Source of the DNA: Pseudoalteromonas sp. XI10
GTDB taxonomy: Bacteria; Pseudomonadota; Gammaproteobacteria; Enterobacterales; Alteromonadaceae
NCBI RefSeq assembly: GCF_001469895.1
Contig: NZ_LOPY01000051.1
Location: 1 to 64,000 of the forward strand
Direction of reading: 5' to 3'
Length of the DNA: 64,000 nucleotides
This document shows, one piece after another, positions 46,126 to 56,484 of this stretch. The position numbers and the translations under genes are program-made. Every line of letters begins with the position of its first letter. Within the stretch, counting starts at the first letter, position 1. The notes beneath the pieces are model-generated. The model made no database searches. It saw only the letters and a list, made by a program, of their open reading frames with translations, and was not told where the DNA came from.

Positions 46126-46348
46126 AAAGCGATTTAGGCAAGGCATTGATTGCAAATAATAGTGGTTCTATTGTTAAAATCAATAACGCAGTATAAATCG
46201 CTTTTAAACCAACCCTCTGGGCGTTTCACAGGCACTTACTCTCATCGTTGTTACTTCTTAAAAGGGACTACCATTCTTGCAAAGTAACGCCTTGATATTA
46301 AGCACCTGTGAAACGCTGAATTCTGCATCTTGAGGTGGCTTGGGTATA
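46084..46348. repeat. 265-bp palindromic element with 33-bp terminal inverted repeats
   Basis: The ends 46084-46116 and 46316-46348 are inverted repeats matching at 28 of 33 positions. Inside are nested inverted repeats: AAAAGCGATTTA (46125) with TAAATCGCTTTT (46194), GCGTTTCACAGG (46221) with CCTGTGAAACGC (46305), and GTTACTT (46250) with AAGTAAC (46282). No coding frame for a transposase is present. It looks like a non-autonomous (MITE-like or REP-like) genus repeat. The left end lies within argE. Confidence 0.8.
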
Positions 46349-46350
46349 AT

Positions 46351-46376
46351 AAAAAGGGAGCATCACGCTCCCTTTT
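46351..46376 (-). terminator. Rho-independent terminator of panP
   Basis: AAAAGGGAGC at 46352-46361 pairs with GCTCCCTTTT at 46367-46376; the stem abuts the panP stop codon on the minus strand. Confidence 0.88.
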
Positions 46377-48017
46377 CTAATCCATATACTTACTCAAGTA
46401 CTTTTTAAATACCGGATCAGTTTTCGCTAGTTCTTTTTGCTCCGCTAAAATATCTTTTAGAATTGCTTTAGAGGTTAACGGGTTGGCTAATACAACGCGA
46501 AATACCACGGTGGGCTGATGGTCATATTTTGCAGGAGTTAAACGAGTACGCGATACAAAAGAACGACCCGCTTCACGCTGACGTTTTTGCATGCTTGCAG
46601 TAAAGCGATTCAACGAAGCGTAAATATCTAATTTCGTTTCTTCGTCAGCATCTTTAAGCTTCGCTTGGATTTCTTTTGGTACGTAACGATAGGTTAATAA
46701 GCAAAGCTCAGGCTCTGAGATTAACTCAAAGTCTTCATCCTGCTTGATCATGTCGGCAAAAGTGCGGGCTTTCACGATACTGCGATCAATTAGCATCTCG
46801 TAGCCTTTACGGCCAATAACACGTAAGCAAGCATGCACTAACATTGCCATACCAGGGCGGCTGCCCTCAAGGGTATGACTGCCTAAATCTTTTGAGCCTT
46901 TACGAAGAATATATTCCGCATGATGCTCAATAGCATCCGTCGCAGCAGGGTCTTTAAATAACACCAGACCAGCCCCCATTGGTACATACATTTGTTTGTG
47001 TGCATCAATGGTTATTGAATCAGCGCGTTCGATACCGCTCAATAGGTGGCGGTAATTTGAAGATAATAAGGTTGAACCACCCCATGCAGCATCGACATGA
47101 AAATGACAGCCAAGTTCTTCGCTCAAATCAGCCATTTCATTTAGTGGATCTATGCTGCCTGTTTCAGTCGTCCCAGCAACACCCACGAGTGCCATTACCT
47201 TAATGCCAGAGGCTTCAAGCTCATGAGCCTTTTTACGCATCGCATCAACATCGACTTTATTATTTTCGCCGGTTGCAATTGCGACAATGTTATCGCGACC
47301 AATACCCAGTAAATCAACGGTTTTGCCTAATGAGTAATGGCCTCGCTCAGAAACAAGCACAGCTAAGCCTTTATAACCATAATGCAGCATTCCAGAGATT
47401 AAACCCTGCGCAGCAATACCTTTATAGTCACCATCCGCTTTTAATAAACGGTTGCGGGCAATCCATAGTGCAGTAATGTTAGCAACAGTGCCACCTGAAC
47501 AAAATGCGCCTAATGACGTTTTCGCACTGTGCATCCATTTACTATAAAAGCTGTCGTCTTCACCATATGCAAGGTGATGCATCATGCCCAAAACTTGTCT
47601 TTCAAGAGGCGTAAATGCCTTTGAAGTTTCAATTTTTACTAGGTTTTGGTTAAGACCGACCATTAACTTAGACAGCGGTAACACAAAATGCGGTAATGCT
47701 GAGGTCATATGGCCAATAAAGCTCGGCGCAGCGGTATGAACAGAATGAGCAACCAACTGCTCCATAATGTCTTGAGCATAGTCAGATACAAAGGTCGGCT
47801 CTTCTGGAATAGTAGCCGTTTGAAAGTCTTTTTCAATTTCGTGCAAAGGCTTTTCGATAGCAGCTATGTTCTCATTTAAGAACCCAGCTAAGTTGCTAGA
47901 AATTTCAGATTCGATTTTACTTAATGTCGAGTCTGGTGCTTCTGGCACCGTAAAAATACGAATCAAGCTTTCTTTAGAGGCGACGGCACAACGCTTTTGA
48001 TCCATCCTAATACCCAT
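46377..48017 (-). CDS. panP: Pyridoxal-dependent aspartate 1-decarboxylase PanP
   Basis: A group II PLP decarboxylase of 546 residues. PanP makes beta-alanine from aspartate for pantothenate in gammaproteobacteria that lack the pyruvoyl enzyme PanD. Motifs: PSFIGHMTSALPHFVLPLSK, LGAFCSGGTVANITALW, CHFHVDAAWGGSTLL and the PLP lysine in SITIDAHKQMYVPMGAG. The long N-terminal helix region and length fit the family (TIGR03799). A generic glutamate or other amino-acid decarboxylase is the alternative. The start could also be the ATG at 48005, four codons in. Confidence 0.9.
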   Translation of the reverse strand: MGIRMDQKRCAVASKESLIRIFTVPEAPDSTLSKIESEISSNLAGFLNENIAAIEKPLHEIEKDFQTATIPEEPTFVSDYAQDIMEQLVAHSVHTAAPSFIGHMTSALPHFVLPLSKLMVGLNQNLVKIETSKAFTPLERQVLGMMHHLAYGEDDSFYSKWMHSAKTSLGAFCSGGTVANITALWIARNRLLKADGDYKGIAAQGLISGMLHYGYKGLAVLVSERGHYSLGKTVDLLGIGRDNIVAIATGENNKVDVDAMRKKAHELEASGIKVMALVGVAGTTETGSIDPLNEMADLSEELGCHFHVDAAWGGSTLLSSNYRHLLSGIERADSITIDAHKQMYVPMGAGLVLFKDPAATDAIEHHAEYILRKGSKDLGSHTLEGSRPGMAMLVHACLRVIGRKGYEMLIDRSIVKARTFADMIKQDEDFELISEPELCLLTYRYVPKEIQAKLKDADEETKLDIYASLNRFTASMQKRQREAGRSFVSRTRLTPAKYDHQPTVVFRVVLANPLTSKAILKDILAEQKELAKTDPVFKKYLSKYMD

Positions 48018-48253
48018 AATTAGCAGCTAAAAATGCACCCGATGGTGGGACATCTAGGTAAGCACTTTTGCGGCACTGTTTCTACGAAATTGGCTAACTT
48101 TACTGGAATATCACGAAAATGTCTCGCATAAAGCAAAAAAGCGCTAATTTCGATGACAAAAAAGTGATCAGTTAATGAAATTTGCAGTCATTTTATACTA
48201 TCAGATACGCTTTTTTTGAGTATAATCAAACGATAACTGCAAAGGGAACCTCT

Positions 48254-50104
48254 ATGCCCAAAGGAATGCAAAAAACCAGCTGGCTGCTATATGGCTTCGC
48301 CGCATTTTTTATTAGCTTATTTGGCTATATCTATTACACCTATGAAACCACGCGTAGTGAGATCATGGAGAATATCGATACCAAACTGCTTAATGCTGCG
48401 GTCAGTGTCAAACATATCCTAGGTGATGACTATCACAATATAGTTAATGCGGGCTTACCAATCTCTTCGGCAATATATAAAGACAAAAGCCGAGCCCTAT
48501 CTGAGTATGCAAAACAAATGCAGCTTGCCTATGTGTACGCAATGGTACTGCGCGACGGCAAAGTCTATTTTAGTGCCTCGAGTTACACGCAAAAAGATCA
48601 AAACAATGGCCGCGTAACACAGTTTCTAGATGCCTACCCCGAAGCGACAGAACTTAACAAAGAAGCCTTTTTTTCAACAGAGCCAGTATTTGAGGTATCA
48701 AAAGATCAATGGGGCTATTTTAAAAGCATCTTTGTCACTTTTGTCGATGATAATGGTCACACCTATATAACTGGTGCCGACATAACCATTAGTGACTTAA
48801 ATCAGCAACTACAGCGCAGTGTGACCCGTGCAATGATCACAGGCTGCTTCTTTTTCTTTATTGCAGCGCTAATTGCAGGGTTGTATTTTTTACAACTAAA
48901 ACGCTCCCTCTCAACAGATGCCCGCACTGGCTTTGCAAACCACGTCGCACTCGAATACTACATAAAGAAAACCACCAAACATCGTATGGAGCTAGCAGTT
49001 ATTGCCATTAATGAGTTAGAAGATATTAGCAGTTTTTATGGCACTGAAGTGAGCGACAAAGTAATGGCTAACTTGCTTAGCTATTTTCAATCAAGGATGC
49101 CTAGCGAAGGGTTTGTCTATCGATTAGCAACTAATAAAATTGCGCTATTACGAACGCATAGTGATGAGCGTAATATCGATGATGTAATTAATGCTTTTAA
49201 CTATGCAATTCCTGCGTTGAAAGAACCTTATATCTACGTGAGCTTGTATGCTGGCATTGCTACAGGTAATAAATTAATGCTGATTGAAAATGCCCATGTT
49301 GCGCTGCAACAAGCAAAGCTAAATAATCAGCGTATTGTACGTTATGAAAATGTGTTTAAGCAGGTTGAAGAGAAGTTTAGAAGCAATGTTACGCTTGCCA
49401 AAGAAGTAAAAGAAGCCTTCGATAACAACCGTATCGTACCTTACTTTCAAGCAGTCTATAATAACCAAAGCAAACAGATTGACCATTATCAATGCCTAGC
49501 CAGAATGGCCAGTGCCACGGGCCGTATTCATGCGCCAGATTACTTTATGATGGTACTAAAGCGCTCACGTATGGACGGTCTTTTAAGGCGCACCATGTTT
49601 ACTCGCTGCATTGAGCAGTTTAGAAAAACCAATGTGCGCTGGAGTATCAACATTACCGCACAAGATATTCTCGACCCAAGCTTAAGCGAGTTTTTAGAGT
49701 TACAACTTAGGCGCTATCCGCAGCCTCATAATATTATTTTTCAGTTTTATGAGCGTGATGCTATCGCTTACTTTAGTGAAGTAAAAACCTTTATTAACAC
49801 CCTAAAAAATAAAGGCGCTCAGGTTATTATCAATGAATTCGGCGCGGGCTTTTCAAACTTACCCCACATTAGAAAGCTCGAAATTGATGGCTTAAAGCTA
49901 GATAAAGGGTTGGTGAGCCAAATTCATACCAATACTGATAACTATCTATTTATTGAAAACTTGGTGAAATATGCTCAGCAACTAAAGTTAGATGTAATTG
50001 CTGAGCAAGTTGATAACGAACAAATAGCTGATGCGCTTGCTCGTGCGGGTGTTACTTTAATGCAAGGGAGTCATTTTGCACCACCGACCCCCTATATTCA
50101 TTAA
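48254..50104 (+). CDS. Membrane GGDEF-EAL protein, both domains degenerate
   Basis: A 616-residue protein with two membrane helices (about residues 9-28 and 195-217) around a periplasmic sensor domain, then a GGDEF-like and an EAL-like domain. The GGDEF site reads RLATNKIALL, so the diguanylate cyclase motif is gone. The EAL motif reads QCLAR instead of EALLR, and DDFG reads NEFG; the metal-binding Glu and Asp are lost. It probably binds c-di-GMP or a partner, as LapD or CsrD do. I start at the ATG at 48254, which follows GGGAACC; the frame extends 24 codons upstream. Confidence 0.88.
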   Translation: MPKGMQKTSWLLYGFAAFFISLFGYIYYTYETTRSEIMENIDTKLLNAAVSVKHILGDDYHNIVNAGLPISSAIYKDKSRALSEYAKQMQLAYVYAMVLRDGKVYFSASSYTQKDQNNGRVTQFLDAYPEATELNKEAFFSTEPVFEVSKDQWGYFKSIFVTFVDDNGHTYITGADITISDLNQQLQRSVTRAMITGCFFFFIAALIAGLYFLQLKRSLSTDARTGFANHVALEYYIKKTTKHRMELAVIAINELEDISSFYGTEVSDKVMANLLSYFQSRMPSEGFVYRLATNKIALLRTHSDERNIDDVINAFNYAIPALKEPYIYVSLYAGIATGNKLMLIENAHVALQQAKLNNQRIVRYENVFKQVEEKFRSNVTLAKEVKEAFDNNRIVPYFQAVYNNQSKQIDHYQCLARMASATGRIHAPDYFMMVLKRSRMDGLLRRTMFTRCIEQFRKTNVRWSINITAQDILDPSLSEFLELQLRRYPQPHNIIFQFYERDAIAYFSEVKTFINTLKNKGAQVIINEFGAGFSNLPHIRKLEIDGLKLDKGLVSQIHTNTDNYLFIENLVKYAQQLKLDVIAEQVDNEQIADALARAGVTLMQGSHFAPPTPYIH

Positions 50105-50766
50105 AGGTTGATCACCAAACGGTGACTTTGTTGACCACTGGCCCAATATTTACGTTCGAATGGGGTAATTGCAGTATCGCTTTCATACAGCTCAACATCG
50201 CACTTATGCCCTGCAAGCTCTAATGAGCGGGCAAACTCTTTTACGTATATATCCCAGTTGCTTCTCAGCTCTAAGCGGCCACCTAATTTAACAATATACG
50301 GAAAAATTGCAGCACCGTGCCAGCGTCTTTGCAAGTGTTTTGCTTTTGGCCAAGGGTTTGGATACAACAAGTAATGATGACTCGGTTGCCAGTTTGCAGC
50401 CACCGCTAAGCGCCAAAAATCATTTAAATCAGCTTGTACTAAAATGTACTGCCCTGCATCTGTTTGCTTGTATTCAATATCATGCTTATCTAAGCGATGT
50501 GATGACTTATCAATGCCAATCACCAATGCATCAGGGTGACGCTTTGCTAAGTTAGCGGTACTTTCACCCACACCACAACACGAATCAAGAATAATAGGCC
50601 CGTTAAACGCCTGCACCTTTGCGTTTACCTGATCAAAAGCCGCTTGCGTATGCTCTGCAATCGGCTTTTTAAATTCAGCACTTAAGTGCTTTAAAACAAT
50701 TTCGTCTAGCTTTTCATGTAAGCTAGGTTGATTCGATACAATACTTCTCGAATTTGCATCCGTCAT
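50101..50766 (-). CDS. TrmB-like SAM-dependent methyltransferase
   Basis: A 221-residue Rossmann methyltransferase. The SAM site is ILDSCCGVGESTANLAKRHP (about residues 59-78) with VIGIDKS, and YPNPWPKAKHLQRRWHG matches the PDPWPK...H..RR motif of tRNA (guanine-N7) methyltransferases. It differs from classical TrmB in the SCCGVGES motif, so it is probably a paralogue; the true trmB may lie elsewhere. Its ATG overlaps the stop of the upstream permease gene (TAATG), and its 3' end overlaps the convergent GGDEF-EAL gene by 4 bases. Confidence 0.8.
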   Translation of the reverse strand: MTDANSRSIVSNQPSLHEKLDEIVLKHLSAEFKKPIAEHTQAAFDQVNAKVQAFNGPIILDSCCGVGESTANLAKRHPDALVIGIDKSSHRLDKHDIEYKQTDAGQYILVQADLNDFWRLAVAANWQPSHHYLLYPNPWPKAKHLQRRWHGAAIFPYIVKLGGRLELRSNWDIYVKEFARSLELAGHKCDVELYESDTAITPFERKYWASGQQSHRLVINL

Positions 50767-51533
50767 TAGTGTCTAAGCCCCACACCACGTTTAATAAGGG
50801 TTAATGCTAACGTAAATAAACCCACAATAAATAAACCAAGTACACCAAATGCTACCGATAAGTCGACATCAGACACACCTAAGAAACCATATCTAAATGC
50901 ATTCACCATATAAATAATTGGGTTTACTTGCGATACGCCCTGCCAAAATTCTGGCAACAAGGTGATAGAGTAAAACACCCCACCGAGATAAGTCAGCGGC
51001 GTTAAAATAAAGGTCGGGATAATACTAATATCATCAAAGCTATTAGCATAAATTGCATTGATAAGTCCGCCTAACGCAAACACAGCCGACGTTAAAATAA
51101 CCGTAGCCATAATCACAAAAATATTATGAATTTGAATATCAACAAATAGCAAAGAGACACAGGTAACAATTAAACCAACCAGCATGCCTCGTGTCATACC
51201 ACCGCCCATGTAGCCAAGTACAATGATGTAGTTTGGCACTGGTGCAACTAAGAGCTCTTCAATGCTTTTTTGAAATTTAGTCGAATAAAAACTCGAGGCA
51301 ACATTCGAGTAAGAGTTGGTGATCACCGACATCATAATCAGACCCGGGACAATAAACTCCATATAACTAAAGCCACCCATATCCCCGATACGAGAACCAA
51401 TCAGATTACCAAAAATCACAAAATACAGGCTCATCGTGATTGCCGGCGGAACTAAGGTTTGCACCCAAATACGTAAAAAGCGAATACACTCTTTGATCCA
51501 AATACTTTTTAGCGCTACTCCATATTTAAACAT
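50766..51533 (-). CDS. yadH: ABC-2 type transporter permease, YadH-like
   Basis: A 255-residue integral membrane protein with six helices and the ABC-2 family segment VPNYIIVLGYMGGGMTRGML and TPLTYLGGVFYSITLLP. It forms an exporter with the ATPase encoded just upstream; the two genes share one base (TAATG). Substrate unknown; YadGH of E. coli is an uncharacterised exporter of this family. Confidence 0.92.
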   Translation of the reverse strand: MFKYGVALKSIWIKECIRFLRIWVQTLVPPAITMSLYFVIFGNLIGSRIGDMGGFSYMEFIVPGLIMMSVITNSYSNVASSFYSTKFQKSIEELLVAPVPNYIIVLGYMGGGMTRGMLVGLIVTCVSLLFVDIQIHNIFVIMATVILTSAVFALGGLINAIYANSFDDISIIPTFILTPLTYLGGVFYSITLLPEFWQGVSQVNPIIYMVNAFRYGFLGVSDVDLSVAFGVLGLFIVGLFTLALTLIKRGVGLRH

Positions 51534-52462
51534 TATTCGCCTCGCCCTTGTTCTAATAAACCTACAAACAGCTCTTCTAAACGGTTTGCTTTATTTCGCA
51601 TACTCAGCACAGTATTACCTTGCTCAGTCAGCGCACTAAACACCTGGTTTAAGCCCTGAGACTTCGCCACTTCAACTTCTAAAGTGTGATCATCGGTCAG
51701 TGTGTATTGGTAACCTTCAATGCTAATTGGCTGCACAGGTTGCTTTAAATCCAGTACGAAAGTTTCTTTATCAAGCTTGGCAAGTAACGCTTTAATGGTG
51801 GTGTTTTCAACAATCACACCACTGTCGATAATCGCGATGTTTTTACATAACAGCTCAGCTTCTTCTAGATAATGGGTGGTCAAGATGATGGTCACACCTT
51901 GCTTATTAATCTCGCGAAGAAAATCCCACATAGAGCGACGTAGCTCAATATCAACACCGGCTGTTGGTTCATCTAAAATGAGTAATTTAGGTTCATGCAT
52001 CAGTGCACGAGCAATCATTAAACGGCGCTTCATACCACCTGAAAGGGTGCGCGCTTGTTTATCTTTTTTCTCAAATAAACCTAGCTGATTTAAGTATTTT
52101 TCAGCACGCTCATGTGCCAGCTTTCTTGGTACACCGTAATAGCCTGCTTGGTTAACCAAGATTTGATTTAGTGTTTCAAACTGACTGAAATTAAATTCTT
52201 GCGGTACTAAGCCGAGTTCAGACTTAGCAGCTTCAAGGTCTGTATCAATATCGTGACCAAATACCTGGACACGACCGGCACTTTTATTCACTAACGATGA
52301 GATAACACCAATAGTGGTTGATTTACCTGCCCCGTTTGGTCCAAGTAAGGCAAAGAAGTCGCCTTGCTGAACTTGTAAATCAATGCCTTTTACGGCTTCA
52401 ACACCATTTTTATAAACCTTTTTTAGGCCTTCAATATTTAATGCGATCGTTTTTTCGCTCAC
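51533..52462 (-). CDS. yadG: ABC transporter ATP-binding protein, YadG-like
   Basis: A 309-residue ATPase with Walker [17 protein letters not shown] (about residues 39-54), ABC signature [15 protein letters not shown], Walker [13 protein letters not shown] and the H-loop TTHYLEE. The start is the GTG at 52462, which follows AGAGGG and overlaps the ubiX stop (GTGA); the frame upstream adds eight residues. It pairs with the YadH-like permease. Confidence 0.93.
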   Translation of the reverse strand: MSEKTIALNIEGLKKVYKNGVEAVKGIDLQVQQGDFFALLGPNGAGKSTTIGVISSLVNKSAGRVQVFGHDIDTDLEAAKSELGLVPQEFNFSQFETLNQILVNQAGYYGVPRKLAHERAEKYLNQLGLFEKKDKQARTLSGGMKRRLMIARALMHEPKLLILDEPTAGVDIELRRSMWDFLREINKQGVTIILTTHYLEEAELLCKNIAIIDSGVIVENTTIKALLAKLDKETFVLDLKQPVQPISIEGYQYTLTDDHTLEVEVAKSQGLNQVFSALTEQGNTVLSMRNKANRLEELFVGLLEQGRGE

Positions 52463-53082
52463 TGTTTGCCCTCTCCATAACCCCAACGTTTCGTCAAAGT
52501 ATGTTCAATGTTTAAATGATCTAAAATTCGCGCCACCATAAAATCAACCAAATCTGAAATCTGCTCTGGTTGATGATAAAACCCCGGTGCCGCAGGCATA
52601 ATAGTTACGCCTAGCCTTGCTAGCTTCAGCATGTTTTCAAGATGGATTTCGCTAAATGGCGTTTCACGCGGGACTAAAATCAGTTGCCCACGCTCTTTAA
52701 TAACCACGTCAGCAGCACGTTCGAGTAAGTTATCTGATGCCCCGACCGCAATTGCAGATACAGAACCTGCACTACACGGGCATACCACCATTTTTTTCGG
52801 CGCAGCTGAGCCTGATGCAACAGGACTAAACCAGTTGTCTTTACCAAATACTTTAAGTTGTTCAGGAGCGGCATTAAAAAGCGTACTCAGCTGCTCTGTC
52901 GCTTTGTCTTCATTACCCGAAAGTTTGATATTCGATTCTGTATCAAAGACCACTCTTGCCGCACTTGAGATCAGTACATACACCTGAAACTGCTGTTCAA
53001 GTAATACCTCTAATAACCTTAAGCCATAAGGAGCCCCAGAGGCACCGCTAAAAGCTAACGTTATTTTATCTTTAAATTGCAT
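52459..53082 (-). CDS. ubiX: Flavin prenyltransferase UbiX
   Basis: UbiX prenylates FMN to make the cofactor of the decarboxylase UbiD in ubiquinone synthesis. Motifs: [20 protein letters not shown] (N-terminus) and [20 protein letters not shown], then the [20 protein letters not shown] segment. The ATG at 53082 follows GGAG and gives [13 protein letters not shown]; an in-frame TTG 12 codons upstream lies inside mpl and is unlikely. Length is 207 residues. It is the second gene of the mpl unit. Confidence 0.95.
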   Translation of the reverse strand: MQFKDKITLAFSGASGAPYGLRLLEVLLEQQFQVYVLISSAARVVFDTESNIKLSGNEDKATEQLSTLFNAAPEQLKVFGKDNWFSPVASGSAAPKKMVVCPCSAGSVSAIAVGASDNLLERAADVVIKERGQLILVPRETPFSEIHLENMLKLARLGVTIMPAAPGFYHQPEQISDLVDFMVARILDHLNIEHTLTKRWGYGEGKQ

Positions 53083-53104
53083 ACAGTTAAGCTCCGTATA
53101 CTGG

Positions 53105-54448
53105 TTAGTTTTGTTCAAGGGCAGTGATTAAACGCTGATGAATACCTTCAAAACCACCATTACTCATAATTAAAATATGTTGTGACGGCGCACAGTTGCC
53201 AACGACCTGAGTAATGATTTCCTCAGTGCTTTTCATGCAATGCATACCTGCTTTGTCTGCGTATTCTTTTAACGACCAGCTTAAATTTTCTGGCTCAAAT
53301 AAATACACATCATCTGCTGCATCGAGAGAATCAATCAGAGTTTGTTGATGCACGCCCATTTTCATAGTGTTTGAACGAGGCTCTAAAATAGCAATTATCT
53401 TCTCAGTGCCTACTTTTGCACGTAGCCCTGCTAAGGTCGTTTTAATTGCCGTTGGATGATGGGCAAAGTCGTCATACACTTTTATCGAGTTAACATCGGC
53501 TTTAAGCTCCATACGGCGCTTAGGTGAGATAAACTCAGCTAATCCTGCAATACTGACTGATACCGCGATGCCTACGTGCCTGGCTGCTGCAATGGCCATA
53601 ATGGCATTTTTGACATTGTGCTCGCCCATAGCTTGCCAACTGACAACACCTTGCACTTGTGAATTTAGTAGCACTTCAAATTCACTACCATCAGCTTTAA
53701 GTAAGCGGTAATCCCAATCACCCGTCAGTGTTTCGCTCTCGCTCCAAAGGCCACGTTCAATCACATCTTGTAGTGCTTCGTCTTGGCTTGGCCAAATCAC
53801 TTTGCCACTACAGGGTAATGTACGCATCAAGTGGTGAAATTGTTTCTTTATCGCGTTTAAATCTTCAAAAATATCAGCATGATCAAATTCAAGATTATTT
53901 AGAATTAAGGTGCGTGGTAAGTAATGAACAAATTTACTGCGTTTATCGAAAAACGCCGTGTCGTATTCGTCGGCTTCAATAACAAAAAATGGCGTTTCGC
54001 CAACACGAGCAGACACACCAAAGTTTTGTACTATACCACCAATTAAAAAGCCCGGTTTCATTCCTGCGTATTCTAGTAACCATGCCAGCATACTGGCTGT
54101 AGTCGTTTTGCCGTGTGTTCCGGCCACAGCCAACACCCAAGAGTTTTGCAGTAAATTATGCTTTAACCATTCTGGACCAGAAGTATAAGGCAAGCCTTTA
54201 TCAAGAACGTATTCAACACAAGGGTTGCCTCGGCTCATAGCATTACCAATCACCACCATATCTGGCGCGGGTTCTAGTTGGGCAACGTCATAACCTTGGG
54301 TGAGTGTAATTCCTAGCTCTTCTAATTGCGTGCTCATCGGTGGGTACACATTTTGATCAGAGCCTGTCACTGTGTGACCTAACGATTTAGCGATTGCGGC
54401 AATACCACCCATAAAGGTGCCACAAATTCCAAGAATATGAATATGCAT
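53105..54448 (-). CDS. mpl: UDP-N-acetylmuramate:L-alanyl-gamma-D-glutamyl-meso-diaminopimelate ligase
   Basis: Mpl reattaches the recycled murein tripeptide to UDP-MurNAc. It is a Mur-ligase-family protein of 447 residues: [20 protein letters not shown] (N-terminal Rossmann), ATP loop [18 protein letters not shown] (about 108-125), [22 protein letters not shown] segment ([20 protein letters not shown]) and [20 protein letters not shown] with HHPTAI. It leads the unit mpl-ubiX-yadG-yadH-trmB-like. Confidence 0.96.
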   Translation of the reverse strand: MHIHILGICGTFMGGIAAIAKSLGHTVTGSDQNVYPPMSTQLEELGITLTQGYDVAQLEPAPDMVVIGNAMSRGNPCVEYVLDKGLPYTSGPEWLKHNLLQNSWVLAVAGTHGKTTTASMLAWLLEYAGMKPGFLIGGIVQNFGVSARVGETPFFVIEADEYDTAFFDKRSKFVHYLPRTLILNNLEFDHADIFEDLNAIKKQFHHLMRTLPCSGKVIWPSQDEALQDVIERGLWSESETLTGDWDYRLLKADGSEFEVLLNSQVQGVVSWQAMGEHNVKNAIMAIAAARHVGIAVSVSIAGLAEFISPKRRMELKADVNSIKVYDDFAHHPTAIKTTLAGLRAKVGTEKIIAILEPRSNTMKMGVHQQTLIDSLDAADDVYLFEPENLSWSLKEYADKAGMHCMKSTEEIITQVVGNCAPSQHILIMSNGGFEGIHQRLITALEQN

Positions 54449-54558
54449 CTACTGTCCTGAGCAAAATGAATAAGAGATAAGTAAGGCGTTATAATGCCAA
54501 ATATAAGCTTTACTTACCATTACTACACGGCATTAGAGTATTGCCAAATAGCCAACAT

Positions 54559-54589
54559 AAAAAAACACCTCAACTTGAGGTGTTTTTTT
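54559..54589 (-). terminator. Rho-independent terminator of the folB-folK-uppP unit
   Basis: AAAAAACACCTCAA and TTGAGGTGTTTTTT form a nearly complete palindrome with T-runs, 21 bases after the uppP stop on the minus strand. It also lies upstream of mpl. Confidence 0.85.
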
Positions 54590-54609
54590 AATTAAGTTTA
54601 AAGCCTATT

Positions 54610-55413
54610 TTACAGCATTAAGAATGCAAACAAACCGACACCTAATAGTAAGCGATAGATAACAAATGGCATCATGCCCATGCGCTCAATCACTTTTAAG
54701 AAAAAGAAAATACATGCATAAGCCGATACAAATGATAAACCTGCGCCTAATAGAATTGCATGCCAATCAATCGCCTCGCCCGCTGTAGCCAACTGATACA
54801 CATAATATGAACCTGCTGCAGCAATAACTGGAATTGACATTAAAAACGAAAAACGTGCAGCGCTTTGCTTGTTTAGACCCAACATTAAGCCCACAGTAAT
54901 GGTAATACCTGAACGGGATGTTCCAGGAAATACCATAGCGAGCACTTGCGAGAAGCCTAATAAAAGCGCACTGAAAAAGTTTACTTGGTAAATATTCTTA
55001 ACTTGCTTTGCTTTTACATCGGCATACCAAAGTAACAAACCAAATACGATGGTTGAAGTAGCAATAACCCAGGCATTACGCGAGTAACTTTCCACAAAGT
55101 CTTTAAATAAATAACCAATTAATAATGCAGGAATGGTCGCAACAATAATCCACCAGCCTAAACGACTATCATCGGTTGCGCCTTGTGAGCCAAAGGATTT
55201 AAACCAAGCACCGAGAATATCCACCACTTCTTTACGAAAATACAGTACCACAGCACCCAGTGTACCTACATGTACCGCAACATCAAATGCCAAGCCTTGG
55301 TCGTGCCAACCTAAAACTTGTGAGGGTAAAATTAAATGTGCTGAGCTCGAAATAGGTAAAAACTCAGTCAATCCTTGAATTAAGGCTAAAACAATTATCT
55401 CAATAATACTCAT
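54610..55413 (-). CDS. uppP: Undecaprenyl-diphosphatase
   Basis: UppP (BacA) dephosphorylates undecaprenyl diphosphate to recycle the lipid carrier of cell-wall and polysaccharide synthesis; excess gives bacitracin resistance. The catalytic motifs [16 protein letters not shown] (residues 14-29) and [11 protein letters not shown] are intact, with about eight membrane helices in 267 residues. Its ATG overlaps the folK stop (ATGA). In E. coli bacA is next to folB too. Confidence 0.97.
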   Translation of the reverse strand: MSIIEIIVLALIQGLTEFLPISSSAHLILPSQVLGWHDQGLAFDVAVHVGTLGAVVLYFRKEVVDILGAWFKSFGSQGATDDSRLGWWIIVATIPALLIGYLFKDFVESYSRNAWVIATSTIVFGLLLWYADVKAKQVKNIYQVNFFSALLLGFSQVLAMVFPGTSRSGITITVGLMLGLNKQSAARFSFLMSIPVIAAAGSYYVYQLATAGEAIDWHAILLGAGLSFVSAYACIFFFLKVIERMGMMPFVIYRLLLGVGLFAFLML

Positions 55414-55898
55414 GGGTTAGAAAACTCCACCTTCCATAGTTTTTGTTGTGGGTTGTTATAATTATTCCATAACTCAGCCAAAGTTAGCTTAGCTACGGGG
55501 TGATAAAAATCGGGAGCAATTTCAGCAAGAGGCTGCAATACAAACGCATTTTTAGTGATTTCATCCCGCGGTAATTGCGCAGGCGAATCACAGATAATGT
55601 CATCATAAAACAATAAATCAAGGTCTAATGTGCGCGGGCTAAACTTTTTATCCTCACGGGTGCGGCCATTATCAAGTTCAATTTTTTTCAATAGCTTACA
55701 TAGTTCAGCTAATGGCATATCGGTTTTTGCTGCAACCACTGAATTATAAAAATTGCTACCAGCAAACCCCACTGCTTCACTTTCATAAACAGACGAATGT
55801 ATAAAGCCTGGAAAGTGAGGCTTTAAGGCAATAAGCGCTTGTCGAAGATAATGCTCTTTATTGACATTAGAACCTAAGCTTATAAATATTTGCGCCAT
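55410..55898 (-). CDS. folK: 2-amino-4-hydroxy-6-hydroxymethyldihydropteridine pyrophosphokinase
   Basis: FolK activates the pterin for dihydropteroate synthesis. Motifs: [19 protein letters not shown] (N-terminus), [18 protein letters not shown] and the signature [14 protein letters not shown], then FVLQPLAEI. The start at 55898 (MAQIFISLG) is one base after the folB stop; the frame extends 33 codons upstream into folB without homology. Length is 162 residues. Confidence 0.96.
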   Translation of the reverse strand: MAQIFISLGSNVNKEHYLRQALIALKPHFPGFIHSSVYESEAVGFAGSNFYNSVVAAKTDMPLAELCKLLKKIELDNGRTREDKKFSPRTLDLDLLFYDDIICDSPAQLPRDEITKNAFVLQPLAEIAPDFYHPVAKLTLAELWNNYNNPQQKLWKVEFSNP

Positions 55899-55899
55899 G

Positions 55900-56256
55900 T
55901 TAGTTTGCCTTACGACGGGTGATCTCAACTCCCACCGTTTGCGCTTGTGGCACTGCGGCTGGTTTACTAACACGTATAGTGACTTGGTTAGTCGCAAACT
56001 CAGCTAAAATAATAGCAGCTAATTGCTCAACTAAAGTTTCAAGTAACTCAACGGGTTTTGCCGTTGTATGCTCAATCACTCGTTCACTCACTTTGGCGTA
56101 ATCAAGTGCTAAATTTATATCATCAGTTGCCGCTGCGGCAGAAATATCACATAACATTTCGATATCAAAATACAGGCTTTGTTTACTTTCTTTTTCAAAA
56201 TCATACACGCCAATAATGGTGTCTACATGTAGTTGTGATATATATACCTTGTCCAT
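55900..56256 (-). CDS. folB: Dihydroneopterin aldolase
   Basis: FolB cleaves dihydroneopterin. Features: MDKVYISQLHVDTIIGVYDF, then SLYFDIEMLCDISAAAATDD, LDYAKVSERVIEHT and LVEQLAAIILAEF. The start at 56256 follows GGAG; an upstream ATG six codons earlier is less likely. Length is 118 residues. First of three closely linked genes, with folK and uppP. Confidence 0.95.
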   Translation of the reverse strand: MDKVYISQLHVDTIIGVYDFEKESKQSLYFDIEMLCDISAAAATDDINLALDYAKVSERVIEHTTAKPVELLETLVEQLAAIILAEFATNQVTIRVSKPAAVPQAQTVGVEITRRKAN

Positions 56257-56484
56257 TGATACTCCAAGTGACATGAATATTAAAACAACTCCTCATACTA
56301 AACGCTTATTGATAACAATAATGCGCTATATAAGCTGTCATACTGTTTTAATATATAAAAATTACCCCTACAATAACGGATAGATGCATTGCAATAAGGT
56401 GCTTACATTCTACTCGATGAGAGCGGCAGATGGTTTTGCCGCCAATGATAGCCCAAAAGTGCAGATTAAAAAATAAGGAAGCGC

